64,000 nt of DNA from Culex pipiens pallens (lineage: Eukaryota; Arthropoda; Insecta; Diptera; Culicidae). The position numbers and the translations under genes are program-made. The number at the start of each line of letters is the position of its first letter. Position 1 is the stretch's first letter. Below the pieces are notes generated by a model that worked only from the letters and a program-made list of their open reading frames with translations, made no database searches and was not told the origin of the DNA. The DNA lies in assembly GCF_016801865.2 (NCBI RefSeq), contig NC_068938.1, forward strand, positions 61,587,211-61,651,210, in the 5' to 3' direction. Below are positions 12,546 through 24,970 of the stretch, piece by piece.

Positions 12546-13640
12546 TATTTTTTTGCTTCAATCTTCAGCTTTTTAGGCTTCATGAGCAACACTTGCCAAA
12601 ACCTTTTTCAGCTTTCATTTGGAATGACCGGTTGATTTTTCTTTTATCTTAGACAAAAACACATCATTTTTCCAATAACGATTAATCAACGACACTAACA
12701 GGAGAAAAAATCCATTTCTACTTCACTGAAGCCCACCGCCGACAAAAAAATAGCTCATGATCTGATTGAGATTCGAATGGCCGCCAGCAGTTTAGTGTAT
12801 TGCATTCTCCTACTGCCACGTCGAAACTGAGAAATTGTGTCCCTAGTCCTTGGCGCTATTTCCCCATTCGACACAACCAGCATCCTGTTTAGGGTGAGCC
12901 AGAATACATGTTGCGATTGTGTCGGGACACGAATTTGACGAGCCAGCGATCGCTGTGTAGAGTTGAAGGACAACAGCAAAAAAAAACATGGCGCTTCCGG
13001 CCATAACGGAATGGATTTTATTTAGTTCATTGGGAACTGGAAATTGCTTGCCATTGCGGAAAATGAACCTTCCCCGTGAGGATATGGGATGTCCCCGAAA
13101 AAAAAGTCCTTCCTGTCTTCCAACGTGTGTGTGTGTGTGTGGGCCCTTTGGGCGGGTGGGAGTGAAGCAATTTTTTATGTGTGTGTCCTCCTCTCCTTCA
13201 GACAGGACCGAGGACAGTTTGCTGCTGCTCCGAACAATACTCATGCCAAACGAGTGAGCTTTGTGTGTGCGATGTAGACGTTTAGTGGAGAGCTGTCGCC
13301 TGTGACACTAATTCAATAGCATTTCTTCCACTTTATTTGGCAGCACTTTTTTGTTGTTGTTTGCTGGTGGGACTATTGGCATTTCGTTTCTGATAGTTTG
13401 TTATTGGACGTTCATTGGGCGGATAATTTGATGTCCATTGAAAAGAGTTTGTGCTTGGAGCAGGGGTTGAGAAAATGCTAAGGACTAATATTTACCTGAA
13501 GCTAAAAAAAGTCATCTTTTATATTAATTGAATTTCATATAAAATATCTACAAACAATTTCCCAGCGTTTAAAGGTGATTATTTGGATGACACAGAAAAG
13601 GTAGAAACACGGAATAAAAATAATTAAAATAATACAAATT
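12546..13640. repeat. block C, copy 1 (paralogous at 52,922-54,120)
   Basis: Non-coding block with a highly conserved core (about 12,770-13,130 and 13,215-13,330) nearly identical to 53,140-53,500 and 53,700-53,820. The flanks are more diverged. It contains a short (GT)8 at 13,125-13,141 that is greatly expanded in the other copy. The minus-strand open frame at 12,843-13,244 is disrupted in the other copy by an 11-bp insertion near 53,337-53,347, so coding is unlikely. Confidence 0.8.
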
Positions 13641-14383
13641 ACAAAAACTTTGATTCCCAAAAACATTGTTTTAGATTTTGTATTGCTTAAGGCGTCTAAA
13701 AAGCATCTTTTGCACGAGAGTTTAGGGTGGTGCAAAATATTTCACCGTAGACATGAATTTTTGGATAAACCTAAAATACTGTTTAACAAATCTAATATGA
13801 AAATGTTCAGCTTTTTGCAATTTAAATATACTTCTTAACTGAAAAGCATCAAAAGCAGTGTTTTTGAGTAAAAAGTAACCTTTTGAATGGGAAGTAAATG
13901 TTGTTCCCGGTCTAACCAGAGGTTAGGTCGTTAGCTCAATCCGGGACGTCTCCGTGGGTCCTGTCTCGGTAGAAATTTGAGGCGGGCACAACCACTCTTT
14001 TTTAGGAGCCGCTCATTTTCGTATGCTCATCAAAAAGAACGGTTCTTTTGCTCTTTTTCAAAATTTGGATGAAAATGTTTTTTTTTAAGAATCATGCGAT
14101 TTTATAAGTTATTTCAAATTGGACTTTTTATAAATTATTTGATAAAAAAAATTAAAACTGAAAACGAAAAGATGCCCTTGAAAACCAAAAGTCTTGGTAT
14201 GTCAAGATTTCTACTCGAACCTAAACATGAAAGTAATTGAATGGCATCCAAACTTAAATCTAGGATGCTCGATTTTTGTTTTTACTAATTTGAACATCGC
14301 ATTTATTTCATCAAAAATTGAAAAAATGCTGATATTTTATTAGAAAAAAATATTCTGTGAACTCATTTCTGCATTTTGATTTA

Positions 14384-14906
14384 GGGGTTACATACATGTA
14401 AATCGGCAAAAATGTCCGAGGTTGGTTTGGGCACAAACTTAAACTTTTTTTTCAATCTGTTTTCAGGACATTGAAATATACATTTTCTACTGTTAATAAA
14501 ATAAATTTGAAAACATTTGGTTGTATCATTGCCGAGATACAGCTATATGAAGTTAGCAGTTTCAAAAAACGAGTGCCACAATATCTCAAAACTTCCTTGA
14601 CCAAATCGGCTCAAAATGTCGGTGAAGACTCGTTAAACCGGTCCCGTGTGCATGACGAAGGCCGCTTTTCAAAAAGTTTATTTTTAAAAAAGATAAAAAA
14701 AATTTTATGTTTCTTATATAAAAAATCGAATGTTTTCGATTTTTGCCTTGAGCATGCCAAAATTTTCAGCTTAAATCGTGTGTAACTTACATTAATCATA
14801 AAATTTCTCCATGAAACTTTCAGGAGTGATTGAAAATCATCTTTTATGTTGATTTAGTAAATTTTCTGTAATATGTTTTTTTTATTTTCTACATGTATGT
14901 AACCCC
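14384..14906. mobile_element. PIF/Harbinger-like MITE
   Basis: A perfect 17-bp TIR, GGGGTTACATACATGTA at 14,384 and its complement ending at 14,906, is flanked on both sides by TTA (14,381-14,383 and 14,907-14,909). A GG-starting TIR with a 3-bp TTA/TAA target duplication is typical of PIF/Harbinger. The 523-bp length and lack of transposase make it non-autonomous. The open frames inside on both strands are incidental. Confidence 0.8.
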
Positions 14907-15081
14907 TTAATCGATAATGTTCATGAACGCTACAGTTTAATCGGACAAAAGGATTTTTTTTCCAGAAATCTCCAAACTATTCAGTAGATTTTTGGTAATA
15001 TTTAACAAACTATGCAATTTGAAATGTTCAAATTTGAATTCGGGTAATACTTTAATGTACAATCAGTTGTACAATAAAAAG

Positions 15082-15495
15082 TTTTTTTGCAATTCCGTCT
15101 TGAAACTTCCTACTTTTCCTGTCATTCTCGCGTGACGAAACAGCCTACTTTTATTTACTAAAAATAACAGAATCGAATAGAAACACATTTCAAAACAAAT
15201 GCTAAAAAAATCTACTTTTCAGCACTGAAATGGATGCTGAAAAGTTAAACTTTTCAGCACTAGTAACACTTTTCAACATTTTTTTTGATTTAAACGATTT
15301 ATTGACAAAATACATGAATATTCGACTTATAATTTCACTCAATGGGTGTTTTTCAGAAACGCAAAAAATGTTGTATGGAACTCGTTGCAAACCTTGATTT
15401 TTTCAGCACTTGTCGCATTTATCCAACTCGGTGAACCTCGTTGGATAAATGTACGGCATGTGCTGAAAAAATCTTCTTTTTGCAACTTGTTGCAA
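15082..15495 (+). mobile_element. 0.43-kb stem-loop element, copy 1 (3' truncated)
   Basis: It begins TTTTTTTGCAATTCCGTC and carries hairpins built from TTTTCAGCACT/AGTGCTGAAAA units plus ATTTATCCAAC...GTTGGATAAAT. Compared with the copy at 24,110-24,539 it lacks the final GCATAAACTACTA. It is directly followed by a 22-bp tandem (TTGGCCAAAGAACCCCCAAA twice, 15,522-15,565). Confidence 0.75.
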
Positions 15496-15561
15496 AAAAA
15501 AAATCCCAGTCTAAATATTTTGGCCAAAGAACCCCCAAAAAATGTTTGGCCAAAGAACCCC

Positions 15562-16679
15562 CAAAACATGAAAATTGATGTTTTCCAAGTCTCACCCAAA
15601 CAATCCACCATTTTCTAATGTCGAGATCTCAGCAACTAATGAAACATCCGTGAAATTTTGCCATCTTTTCGAAAAAAATATTTTCGAAAATTTTAAATCA
15701 AGACTAACATTTCAAAAGGGCATAATATTGAATAATTGGTTCTTTTGAAATGTTGGTCTTGATTCAAAAAAATTGAAAACATTTTTTTCGAAAAGATCGG
15801 AAAATTTCACGAATGTTTCATATTATAACATTGAAAATCGTACCATTAGTAGATATCGACATTAGAAAATGGTGGGGTTTTTTGGGTGAGACTTAAATAA
15901 CATCATTTTTCCTGTTTTTAAACCTTTGCATGGCAATATCTCAGCAACTAAGGTTCGTATCAACAAAGTTCAAAAAAGTAAAATATAGAGAATTTTCTCA
16001 GCTCTTCAAAAAAAAAAATCAAAGATGGGTTAACATGTGCACTAGTTTAAAAAAATGAAAAACTGCGACTATTTAAAAAAAAGTCACCTAAAAACGGATT
16101 TAACTTGAAAACGGTGCACTTTATCAAAATTTCGCTAAAGTACTTTTTGATTACAAATTTGATTTTACATCAAAAAAAAAGTTGAAAAATTTTTGCGGCC
16201 AATATTTCGTTTTTTTTTTTAAATCAGTATTGATTCAAAAATTCACAACTCGCTCAAAGATTTTTTGCACAACCTGGAAATTTCTGAAAAGTTGACATTT
16301 GATTTCCCCTAAAACAAATCAAAAAAGTTAAAAAAAGTGTTTTTTGCAAATCAAGTTTAAGTGACAAAAAGTTAAATAAATAATCACCAACATTTTTATT
16401 ACCGTATATCCTTTTTTCTAGTGTAGTCCGTATCCATACCAGCAATTTTGCTGAAGTCACCAAATCGATCGAAAAAATTCTTCAAAAGATACAGATTTTT
16501 GAATTTTCATGCATCATTTTTGTATGGACAGCTGCCAAATTTGAATGGAAATTTATATAGACAAACTTATGATGTAAAATGACTTCTTTGGGCAAACCGA
16601 AGGCACCAAAAAAGTTTCAGTCGGATTAAAAAATACAAAAAAAAAAATCGAATGACCGAAATCTGAGAGAACTGCTTAT
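15562..16679. mobile_element. F1 hairpin, 5'-truncated copy
   Basis: It contains the inner left arm from ATGAAAATTGATGTTTTCCA, the centre near 15,715-15,735 (AAAGGGCATAATATTGAATA) and the full right arm to GAGAGAACTGCTTA. It is diverged from the 1-2 kb copy by many substitutions and small indels, so it is an older insertion. Confidence 0.75.
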
Positions 16680-16863
16680 TAAGAAAATCTTTCTCAAGAT
16701 GAGATCTTCGAATGTTAGGGTGATACTGGAAGGCAGCGCCATATTGATAGGATAGGATAGTGTGCGAAGTTTTGTTTTTTTTTGCAGAGGCTAAATAGGT
16801 TAATAGCAAGCAATTGATCGAATTCAACATTTGATTTAAGATAAAAATAAGAAGTCCGAGAAA

Positions 16864-16963
16864 NNNNNNNNNNNNNNNNNNNNNNNNNNNNNNNNNNNNN
16901 NNNNNNNNNNNNNNNNNNNNNNNNNNNNNNNNNNNNNNNNNNNNNNNNNNNNNNNNNNNNNNN
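16864..16963. other. assembly gap of 100 N
   Basis: Exactly 100 N bases, a conventional scaffold gap of unknown true size. The left flank (from 16,680) matches 55,055-55,110 and 58,385-58,450 in parts, so the gap lies in dispersed repeat DNA. Confidence 0.98.
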
Positions 16964-17354
16964 AAATTTTAAATAACAAATCAAAAAATGGTGAAATAAA
17001 AACTAAGTTTTTCGACGGGCCGCGCGCAGAAGCGAGAAAATTACTAAAACGGGAAAAATCTGCATTTTTCAATAAAACTGCAATAACGTTAAAATTTGAC
17101 CGCTGACCATTTCAACCATTTCAATTTCAATTTGTGAACAGTTGAACAGAGACAAACTCGAAATTTTTTCTGATCAAGTTCAAATATGGTGGAGCTATTA
17201 ATACTATCAAAACATGTAAGAATCATTATTATGCACCCCTTCTTTTTTTAGCAAAGCCTACTACCCCCCCCCCCTTCTCCCCAAAGTTTTGTGATCTTCT
17301 TTTTTAAAAAAAAAACCTGCAGTTTTCAAATGGCCATATCTTGGAAACCAAAAA

Positions 17355-17750
17355 AGATTTTCTAAAAAAAATTTTTTTCTTTCAATCATAACTTTGCAAT
17401 TATTTGAGAAAAAGACTTTTTACAGGTTGCATGGTATAGAAAATTGTCCAAGGAATTCGATAAAAATATAATTGTTATCCTTAAATGCCCCTCTAACATT
17501 ATATTTTAATTGACCGGGGAACACGCTGATGATAAAATAAAATATATAAAAATATAATGAATTGGTCAAAACTGAATTTTAATACTTAAAACGTTAAAAT
17601 ATAATGTTAGGAGGGCATTTAAGGGTTACAATTATATTTTTGTCGAATTCCTTGGACAATTTTCTATACAATGCAACCTGTAAAAAGTCTTTTGCTCAAA
17701 TAATTGCAAAGTTATGATCAAAAAAATAAAGTTTTTTAGAAAATCGCCAA
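17355..17750. repeat. inverted repeat with ~155-bp arms
   Basis: The left arm 17,355-17,509 and right arm 17,594-17,750 are complementary over most of their length (for example TTGTCCAAGGAATTCGA and TCGAATTCCTTGGACAA), with an ~84-bp loop. It resembles the hairpin families in this window in design but not in sequence. Confidence 0.7.
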
Positions 17751-17935
17751 GAAAAAGGGCGGTGCCAAAAATAGAGGGATGGTCCACTCAGCACCAAACT
17801 TGGGATTTCCGTTAACTATCAATAGATGAACGTTCCCTCCATGTTTGGTCCAAATCGGTGAAGGTCGAGTCCAAAAGTGTACCCAGTTGACCTGGAATGA
17901 CCCATATACATTAGGGTGCCCAGAATATGGGACTT

Positions 17936-18488
17936 TGTGTGTGTGTGTGCAACCAACCAAACGGGACCACGCGGCCGCTTCTTACAAATTGAGTTGTTTC
18001 CATGTATTTTTTAGATCTATATTCTATACATGCAAATAACTCGCATAGGCATTTGGAAGGTGTTAGCTCTGCCGGGCTTCGGTGACCCATTTCTACGCTG
18101 GCTAGCCAAGCGCGAGGTCCCTCAGCTTGAGTCGACAAGCCCCGCCCTGAAGAACGTTTGCATCAATCGGATTCAAACGTTATTTAGAACTTCCGAACCC
18201 TCGTCAAATGGACAAGGACCCAGCGCGTATATAGTTGGTAAATACAGTATTCCTAATTCCAATCATAGCTCACCAAGTTGCGATGGCCTAGTGGTTAGCA
18301 TTTTTGCTTACCAATCTAAAGGACGGGGGTTCGAACCCCGACTCGAGCGACTTTGATTTTTCGTTCATGTTCAGAGTTTCAAGATTTATATTTCCTATAC
18401 TTTCTCGTTGGGAGCAGATGGGAATCGAACCCAGGACCATTCGCTTAGAAAGCGAAAACCGTAACCAGTCAGCCACGGCCGCTCCTTA
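17936..18488 (-). mobile_element. SINE insertion with 20-bp target duplication
   Basis: GTGCCCAGAATATGGRACTT flanks the insert at 17,916-17,935 and 18,489-18,508 with one mismatch. On the minus strand the insert opens with a tRNA-like head (GGAGCGGCCGTGGCTGACTG, box B GGTTCGATTCC, boxes 44 bp apart) at 18,411-18,485 and ends in a CA repeat next to the left duplication. A second, convergent tRNA-like module sits on the plus strand at 18,277-18,350 (box A TGGCCTAGTGG at 18,284, box B GGTTCGAACCC at 18,328, also 44 bp apart). Confidence 0.8.
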
Positions 18489-18508
18489 GTGCCCAGAATA
18501 TGGAACTT

Positions 18509-21500
18509 TTTCTCAAAACTTCGCTCCACAAGCTGAATATTGTTCTTTGACCTATTTTAGGACTCTGGGCCAAATATGAGCAAAATCGGTCATCATTTAC
18601 CCATTGATACTCGGAGGTGAAGTTTGTATGGGAAAAATCGAAAAAATGTATGGAAAACCCAAGTTTCTTACGGTTTGGTCTGCACGGTGCGCTACTTCCA
18701 TCCAAATATTCTCAAAAGTGAGATTCTTATTGAAAATTACATGCTCTACAACTTTGTAGAAAATACCAAAGCTGTAAAACTCGATCCTGAAAAGTTATTA
18801 ACGATTTAAAAAAGTCATTTTTGTATGAAAAACATTTTTTCCGCCAACTTCGGGCTCGAAAAAAAAACGAAAAACCGTTTTCCGCTTGTGGAACAGGGGG
18901 TCATTTTTTCTGGGAAACCTTATATACATGAATTCACCATGGTGTTCCTCAGATGATTTTACATAAAAATCATTTTTTCTCATGTTGGGCGAATTGAAAT
19001 CTCTTGAGATAACATATTTTTTAGCTTGCAGTTTGAGAATTTATTTTCCACACGATACGTTGCGTTTTGACTAGAAATCGAAAAAAAAACATAATGAAAT
19101 TTTGTTTTTAAGTTAAGAGAAGTTTAGTTCACGAAACTCACTGTTTCGAACCTAATTGCTCTTAGTTAAAAATTGTAAAAAAAAACGCAAATTTAGTTCG
19201 TCTAACAATTTGAAAAAGTTTTCATGAAAAAACATGTCTTTTTGAGAGTGTTGAAATGTTCATTATTAAAAAAAAGCTGTCGTAATTATGGTTTAAATCT
19301 TTTAAAGTATTCAAAATTTACAAGTAGGCAACTTTCAAGAAATGCCTTAAATTTGACCAAAGACAAAAATCAGTCAAAAAAGATGGAAATTCTACGGTTG
19401 AAGCCCTTTTCAAATGTTAGTCATGAATTTGTAACTCTCCGATTTTGATAATATTTGTGTTTGGAAAGATCAGAAAATTTTACGCATGTTTCATTGTTAT
19501 GACATTAAACATTCAATCTTGCACAACCATGGACAATTTTAACAAAAACAAACTTTAGGTGGATTTACCTCAAATTCGCAGCGCATTTCATGAATCATGT
19601 TTTTTTTTTTGTTTGAATTGGAACACAGCAAAATATTTCTTGTTCTTGCCTATGCCAAAAGTGGATTTTTTTTTCTTTATTAACATTGAAAAATATTTTC
19701 AGAGCGTTGCAAATATAATTTAAGTTTTTTGAGAGCATACACTGTCTTGCAAAGTCGACCAGAAAAATCATGAGGCAAAAACATATTTCCCTCCAAAAAC
19801 TGAAACATTTCTAAGCAAATAGCAAAGCTTCTTCCTTTTCTGTGTCAGATTTTGCCAGATTGTTCACTTAACGCCCATTATGAACAATTTTTTGATTCAA
19901 ATAAACGAATTTTATTGAAAATCGAAATAATTAGAATGTGTTTTTGTAAAAGAAAATTTAAATTCAACATTTTTGAGACCATAAAAAAAGTTATATCATC
20001 TCAATTCTATAAACTTTTGAATGGATTCGTATCCTTCCTCCCCTTAACCATTTAGAATGATTAGATTTTCGTCTGTCAGATTTTTTATCGTTGTCAGATT
20101 TTTATAATTCTGACCTGGTAACCCTGAATTCAATGATTGTAAAACAACTCGAATGATGTAAACTGCATTCAAGAACACTTTTTTTCATCCAAATCCGAAT
20201 AAATAAAAAAATCAAACCCAACCAAGGCTTGAAATTCATTTTTTTTAACTTTTGCTCCCTCCTCACTTCTTTATAAATTTTAAAAATGGTAATTTTTTTA
20301 AAGAATGTACCTATACTTCCCGAATTCTTCACTTTGAAATCAAGTTGATTTTTTTTTTCAAAATTTGTTATGTTCCCTTCTTGATTGTAATTATTAATAA
20401 AGTTTGGACTGAATTTTAGTTTGAAATTTCAGCTTTCCATGAATTTCAATTTTCGCAAAACCCCTCATCAGCATAAACCAATTAAACCGAATCAGAAATT
20501 CATGATACCTCTCGCCACCGCTAATTAACTTCACTACAACACGACCTCGCACACCGCCAACGCACGCAAAAACTCGACAAATGCAAACAACACTCCTTCC
20601 TGGTCGCGGAAACCGAGGCCGAGGCCACGCCGCCGGAAAAGTCACAGCGGAAAATGTCGCCCACCACACGCGATGACAGTGCGATTTTTCCGAGATTATG
20701 TTTGCCTTGGGGGAGGTTTTCCACCTCTGCGTGATTATCTGAGGGGGATGCACTGAGAAAAATTTCATTTAAAAAATTTAATATTTTTCCGTGTTGAGAA
20801 AAGTTTTCGTTTTCCTCGTGGAATTTCTTCAAAAAACAAATTGTTGTCTTTTTTATCCAAGTGTTGTCCTCCTCAGAATAACAATTCTCCCGTCCCAGCA
20901 GTGTGGGTAATTAAAAAGGATTTCAAATTTACGACGCTCACGAAGATCGAGAACGCTTTGATTAGCTTAATTTAATTAATTCCGCTCTTGGTAAACGCTA
21001 GTCTGGCCCGTCGTCCGTTGGAACCGAGAAGACATCGTCGAAGTCCTTGAGCCCTTTCCGCTGCTTCACTGGCTCGATAGCAGTGTGGTTGTGTAAAAAA
21101 TTAAGGGACTCTTCCGAGGATCGTCCGTGGGTCTGCCGGAAATGTTTTATTCAAATCTTCCGGGAGGGGTTAGAACAACGGTTATTTGCATAAGGACATC
21201 CCTCCTCCCACCACAGGCCGCCCCAAGCTTTTGGTCGTGTTTCGCGCAGGAAGTGATTTAATGGGACAGTCTGGAAGTGACTTCTCCCTCTCGCCGTAGA
21301 AGACGCCCGAGACCCTCTGAGAAAGTAAAGTGGAATTATCAATTTTAAATGAGTGTCTCGTGTTTTGCCGCATTTCAGGCGGGAAAGTGACAGGAGTCTG
21401 GCGAGCTCATTGTTTGGCAGGGCACTGACGAAGGTTGGCAAATGTTTGACAGACTAATTAAAGCGGGTCCTGGAAATCTTTCCCGTTTGGGAAGAGATGT

Positions 21501-21809
21501 TAATGATTCTTGAGAAAGTGTATTGTTTTCAGTGTGATGGGGTTTAATGTCAAGTCAATAAGAAAGCAGCTTTGGTACTGCATGAATGAATAATTTTATT
21601 GTTAGCTTCAAGATTGAACGCAAATAAAGAGATTTATACAAATTTACTCAAGAGACTAACATATCGACGCCGTTGTGGTAACTTGTCGTACGTCGCTTTT
21701 TGACGTTCCGAGAAAAACGCGTTTTAATGTTTGAACCTTGAATAAACAAAACCGAGAGCACGCATTGTAAACAATAACAAATAGGGTGTGTCGAGATAGC
21801 AAGACAAAA
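18509..21809. other. repeat-derived then unique non-coding DNA
   Basis: 18,509-19,000 continues the mosquito repeat interrupted by the SINE (ATGCTCTACAACTTTGTAG and similar motifs). 19,000-20,450 is AT-rich with nothing recognised. 20,500-21,550 is GC-richer unique sequence with open minus frames of no known family. 21,550-21,809 is unremarkable. Confidence 0.4.
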
Positions 21810-22660
21810 GAGCAGTTCTCTACGGAATCGGTCTTTTTTCTTTAATTTTAATTTTTGTATATTTTAATCCGGCAGAAACTTTTTTGGTGCCTTCGGTATG
21901 CCCAAAGAAGCCATTTTGCATCATTAGTTTGTCCATATAATTTTCCATATAAATTTGGCAGCTGTCCATACAAAAATGATATGTGGAAATTCAAAAATCT
22001 GTATCTTTTGAAGGAATTTTTTGATCGATTTGGTGTCTTCGGCAAAGTTGTAGGTATGGATATGGAATATGATACACGGTAGAAAAAACTAAAACGGTAA
22101 AAAATACTAAAACTTCATGCGCAAAAAAAAATTTAGATTTTTTAGATAGTATTAGAGGACATCAAATGCCAAATTTTCAGAAATTTCCAGAATGGGCAAA
22201 ACATCTTTAAGCGCGTTATGATTTTTTGAATCAATACATTTTTTTTAAAGATCGGAATATTGGTCGCAAAAATTTTTCAATTTCATTTTTGATGTAAAAT
22301 TGAATTTACAATCAAAAAGAACTTTAGTGAAATTTTGATAAAGTGCACTGTTTTCAAGTTATAGCCATTTTTATGTTACTTTTTTTCAAAATAGACCCTG
22401 AGATATTGCTATGCAAAGGTTTAAAAACAAGAAAATTAATGTTATCTAAGTCTCACCCAAACAACCCACCATTTTCTAATGTAAATATCTCAGCAACAAA
22501 TGGTCCTATTTACAATGTTAAAATATGAAACATTCGTGAAATTTTCCGATATTTTCGAAAAAAAATATTTACAAAATTTTCAAACCTAGACTAACATTTC
22601 AAAAGGGGCCAAACATTCAATATTACGCCCTTTTGAAATGTTAGTCTTGATTTAAAAAAA
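21810..22660. mobile_element. F1 hairpin, left arm plus centre
   Basis: It starts GAGCAGTTCTCTACGGAATC and follows the F1 left arm, with an internal deletion near 22,390, to the centre and a short part of the right arm (ATGTTAGTCTTGATTTAAA). Most of the right arm is missing, replaced by the next element. Confidence 0.75.
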
Positions 22661-22679
22661 AATAATTGGCTTCTTTTCT

Positions 22680-24970
22680 CTTAGGGAATGCATAGGACAA
22701 ATTCCGCCGTGACGTTGCAACGCTTTGACTTTTCTTTTTTCAGTATTTCGGCTGTAACTCAAAAATTACATTGAAAAGGTACGCATGTTATTACAGATTC
22801 GGAATGTACATTAAATTTCCTGTAAGAAAAAATGTTGAAACTTTATTTTAAGCGAATATTCTATTTTTGAGAGGGGAATATGTTGCGTGACGTTGCAATG
22901 CGTGACTTTTTCTTAATCTTGACCCAATTCATGTTTCGCCACTAACTCTGCTCTGTTAAACGGCAAATTTGGAGTTCTTCTTCCAGTTTTAGTGTAAAGT
23001 TGGCCAACAAATCGAATGCAATCATTAGTTTTTCGAAAAAACTAAACCTCGATTTTTAAAGACCACTTACATTTTGTGACGTTGCAACGCTCTGTTTTTG
23101 AAAAGAGGGGTTTTCGTTGCGTTGCAACGTAACGAAATTATAGTTTCAAAATAAATCATAGTTTTTGTTAGGCTGAACAACTGTAGGTTAAGCTTTGATT
23201 ATAAGACATTAATAGACAGTACAAGGACATGTGAATTGATTGGCCTGCCCATGTTAGACCCCCCTCTCCCCTTATAACGCCATCACAGTAGCAGTACGAT
23301 TTACGAAGTTTTCCAAAGCGTTTTCAAAATTTTTTTTTATTATTCCATTATTACGAAGGACATACCCCCTTCCTCCCCTCTCCCATCCTCAATCCATGTA
23401 ACGGGACGTCCATACATTACGTAACGGCGTAATATCAAGGGGGAGGGTTCGAGGATTTATACAAAGAAAAGTTTATCGGAAATGTATTACCAGGGGTGGA
23501 GGGGGTCTAAAAATATAAATGTTTTGTTAGTAATGCAAGAACGCTCCCTTGATATTTTAATGGTTTTGGGCAATTTACAAAACACGTGGAAGTTTTAGAA
23601 GGGAGATAAGGAGCTTCAAGTTTTCAGGAGGAATGAAATTTATAAATAAAGTGCCCATATCGTTTGTTCATGGCCCCTAAGGGGTGATCTGCAAACAACG
23701 TAACTTATTTTGTTGATTTTGTTGTGCTTTTTAAATTGAATTTGAGGAAATAATATTACTGTAAACCTGCGCAACATAACATGTTTAATTGCGAACAACT
23801 AAACGTTGCATACAACTTATTTAAGTAAGGGTTCGTCCAACAACAGAGTGACAAAAGTTTGTTTAAAAAAACAATCGAATCACGTGATTTTTATTGTTTA
23901 ATAAATTTCACTGTAATTTGACTTATATAAGGGTGTGAGATAGAAAAAAAAATCGTTGCGTTGTATAAGAATGAACCCTCACGTAAATCAGTTTATCATA
24001 AAGGGGCCATCCAGTAACCACGTTATTACTTTTTTGAAAGTTTTAGAATTTTTCCCCCTTGTGAACATCGGACTAATTTGATTTGTTCAACAAGTTTCAT
24101 AAAATACTTTTTTTGCAATTCCGTCGTGAAACTACTTACTTTTCCTGTCATTCTTGAACGACGAAATAGCCTACTTTTCTGTACCAAAAATAACAGAATC
24201 GAATAGCAACACTTTTCAAAATAAATGCTGAAAAATTCTACTTTTCAGCACTCAAATGGGTGCTGAAAAGTTGAACTTTTCAGCACTTGTTTGGAAAAGT
24301 AACACTTTTCAACATTTTTTTGATTTAATCGATTTATTGACAAAATCCATGAAAATTTGACATAAAATTTCACTCAGTGTGTGTTTTTTGGAATTGCAAA
24401 AAATGTTGTATAGAACTCGTTGCAAAACTTGATTTTTTCAGCACTCTTCGTATTTATCCAACTCGGTGAACCTCGTTGGATAAATGTACGACTCGTGCTG
24501 AAAAAATCCTCTTTTTGCAACTTGTTGCATAAACTACTATTTTCGAGTTGCATACAAACTTAAGTGACGGAATTTGAAAATGACCCATGTACAATTCTTT
24601 TGTAAATATGCTCGGAAACATTGTATAAAAAATATATAATATTTAGTACCCTTTTATCTTCAACAACCAACTACGCATACACCTTTTTTGCCATGTGATC
24701 AATATGATTTAAAATTTCGTGACGTTGCAACGCAAACTTAAACCTGTTGTAGCTTTGGATCTAGACAACCAATTAAGTCGCTCTAGGTTGCATTTGAAAG
24801 CTCTTTCCAAGTACAAAGAGCATGCGAAATATCAAAATGATTGAATGTTTAGTTTTTTGTTGACATAAACAAATGTCCCTTTTTCGTGACGTTGCAATGC
24901 AATAAAATGGTAAACTTACACTAGTTTGAAAAAATACTTAACTTAAAATAAACTGAAAACCCATGACATT
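22680..24970. mobile_element. element with six GACGTTGCAAYGC-type motifs, interrupted
   Basis: Copies of the motif begin at 22,711, 22,889, 23,078, 24,721 and 24,888, with a variant at 23,115-23,134. The 0.43-kb stem-loop element at 24,110-24,539 is inserted between them. No coding capacity is seen. The boundaries are estimates from the motif span. Confidence 0.45.
24110..24539 (+). mobile_element. 0.43-kb stem-loop element, complete copy
   Basis: It runs from TTTTTTGCAATTCCGTCG to CTTGTTGCATAAACTACTA. It shows repeated CTTTTCAGCACT/GTGCTGAAAAG units forming hairpins and the 34-bp hairpin at about 24,455-24,488 (ATTTATCCAAC with its complement). Four copies exist in this window, on both strands. 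Confidence 0.8.

Noticed and set aside
12843..13244. 133-residue minus frame containing a signal-peptide-like stretch
   Set aside because: The paralogous copy at 53 kb carries an 11-bp insertion in the stretch, breaking the frame, and part of it is a translated CA repeat.
18411..18485. Functional tRNA gene (Arg-like anticodon TCT, minus strand)
   Set aside because: It is the head of a SINE with a target duplication. The acceptor pairs only if three extra bases are allowed before box A.
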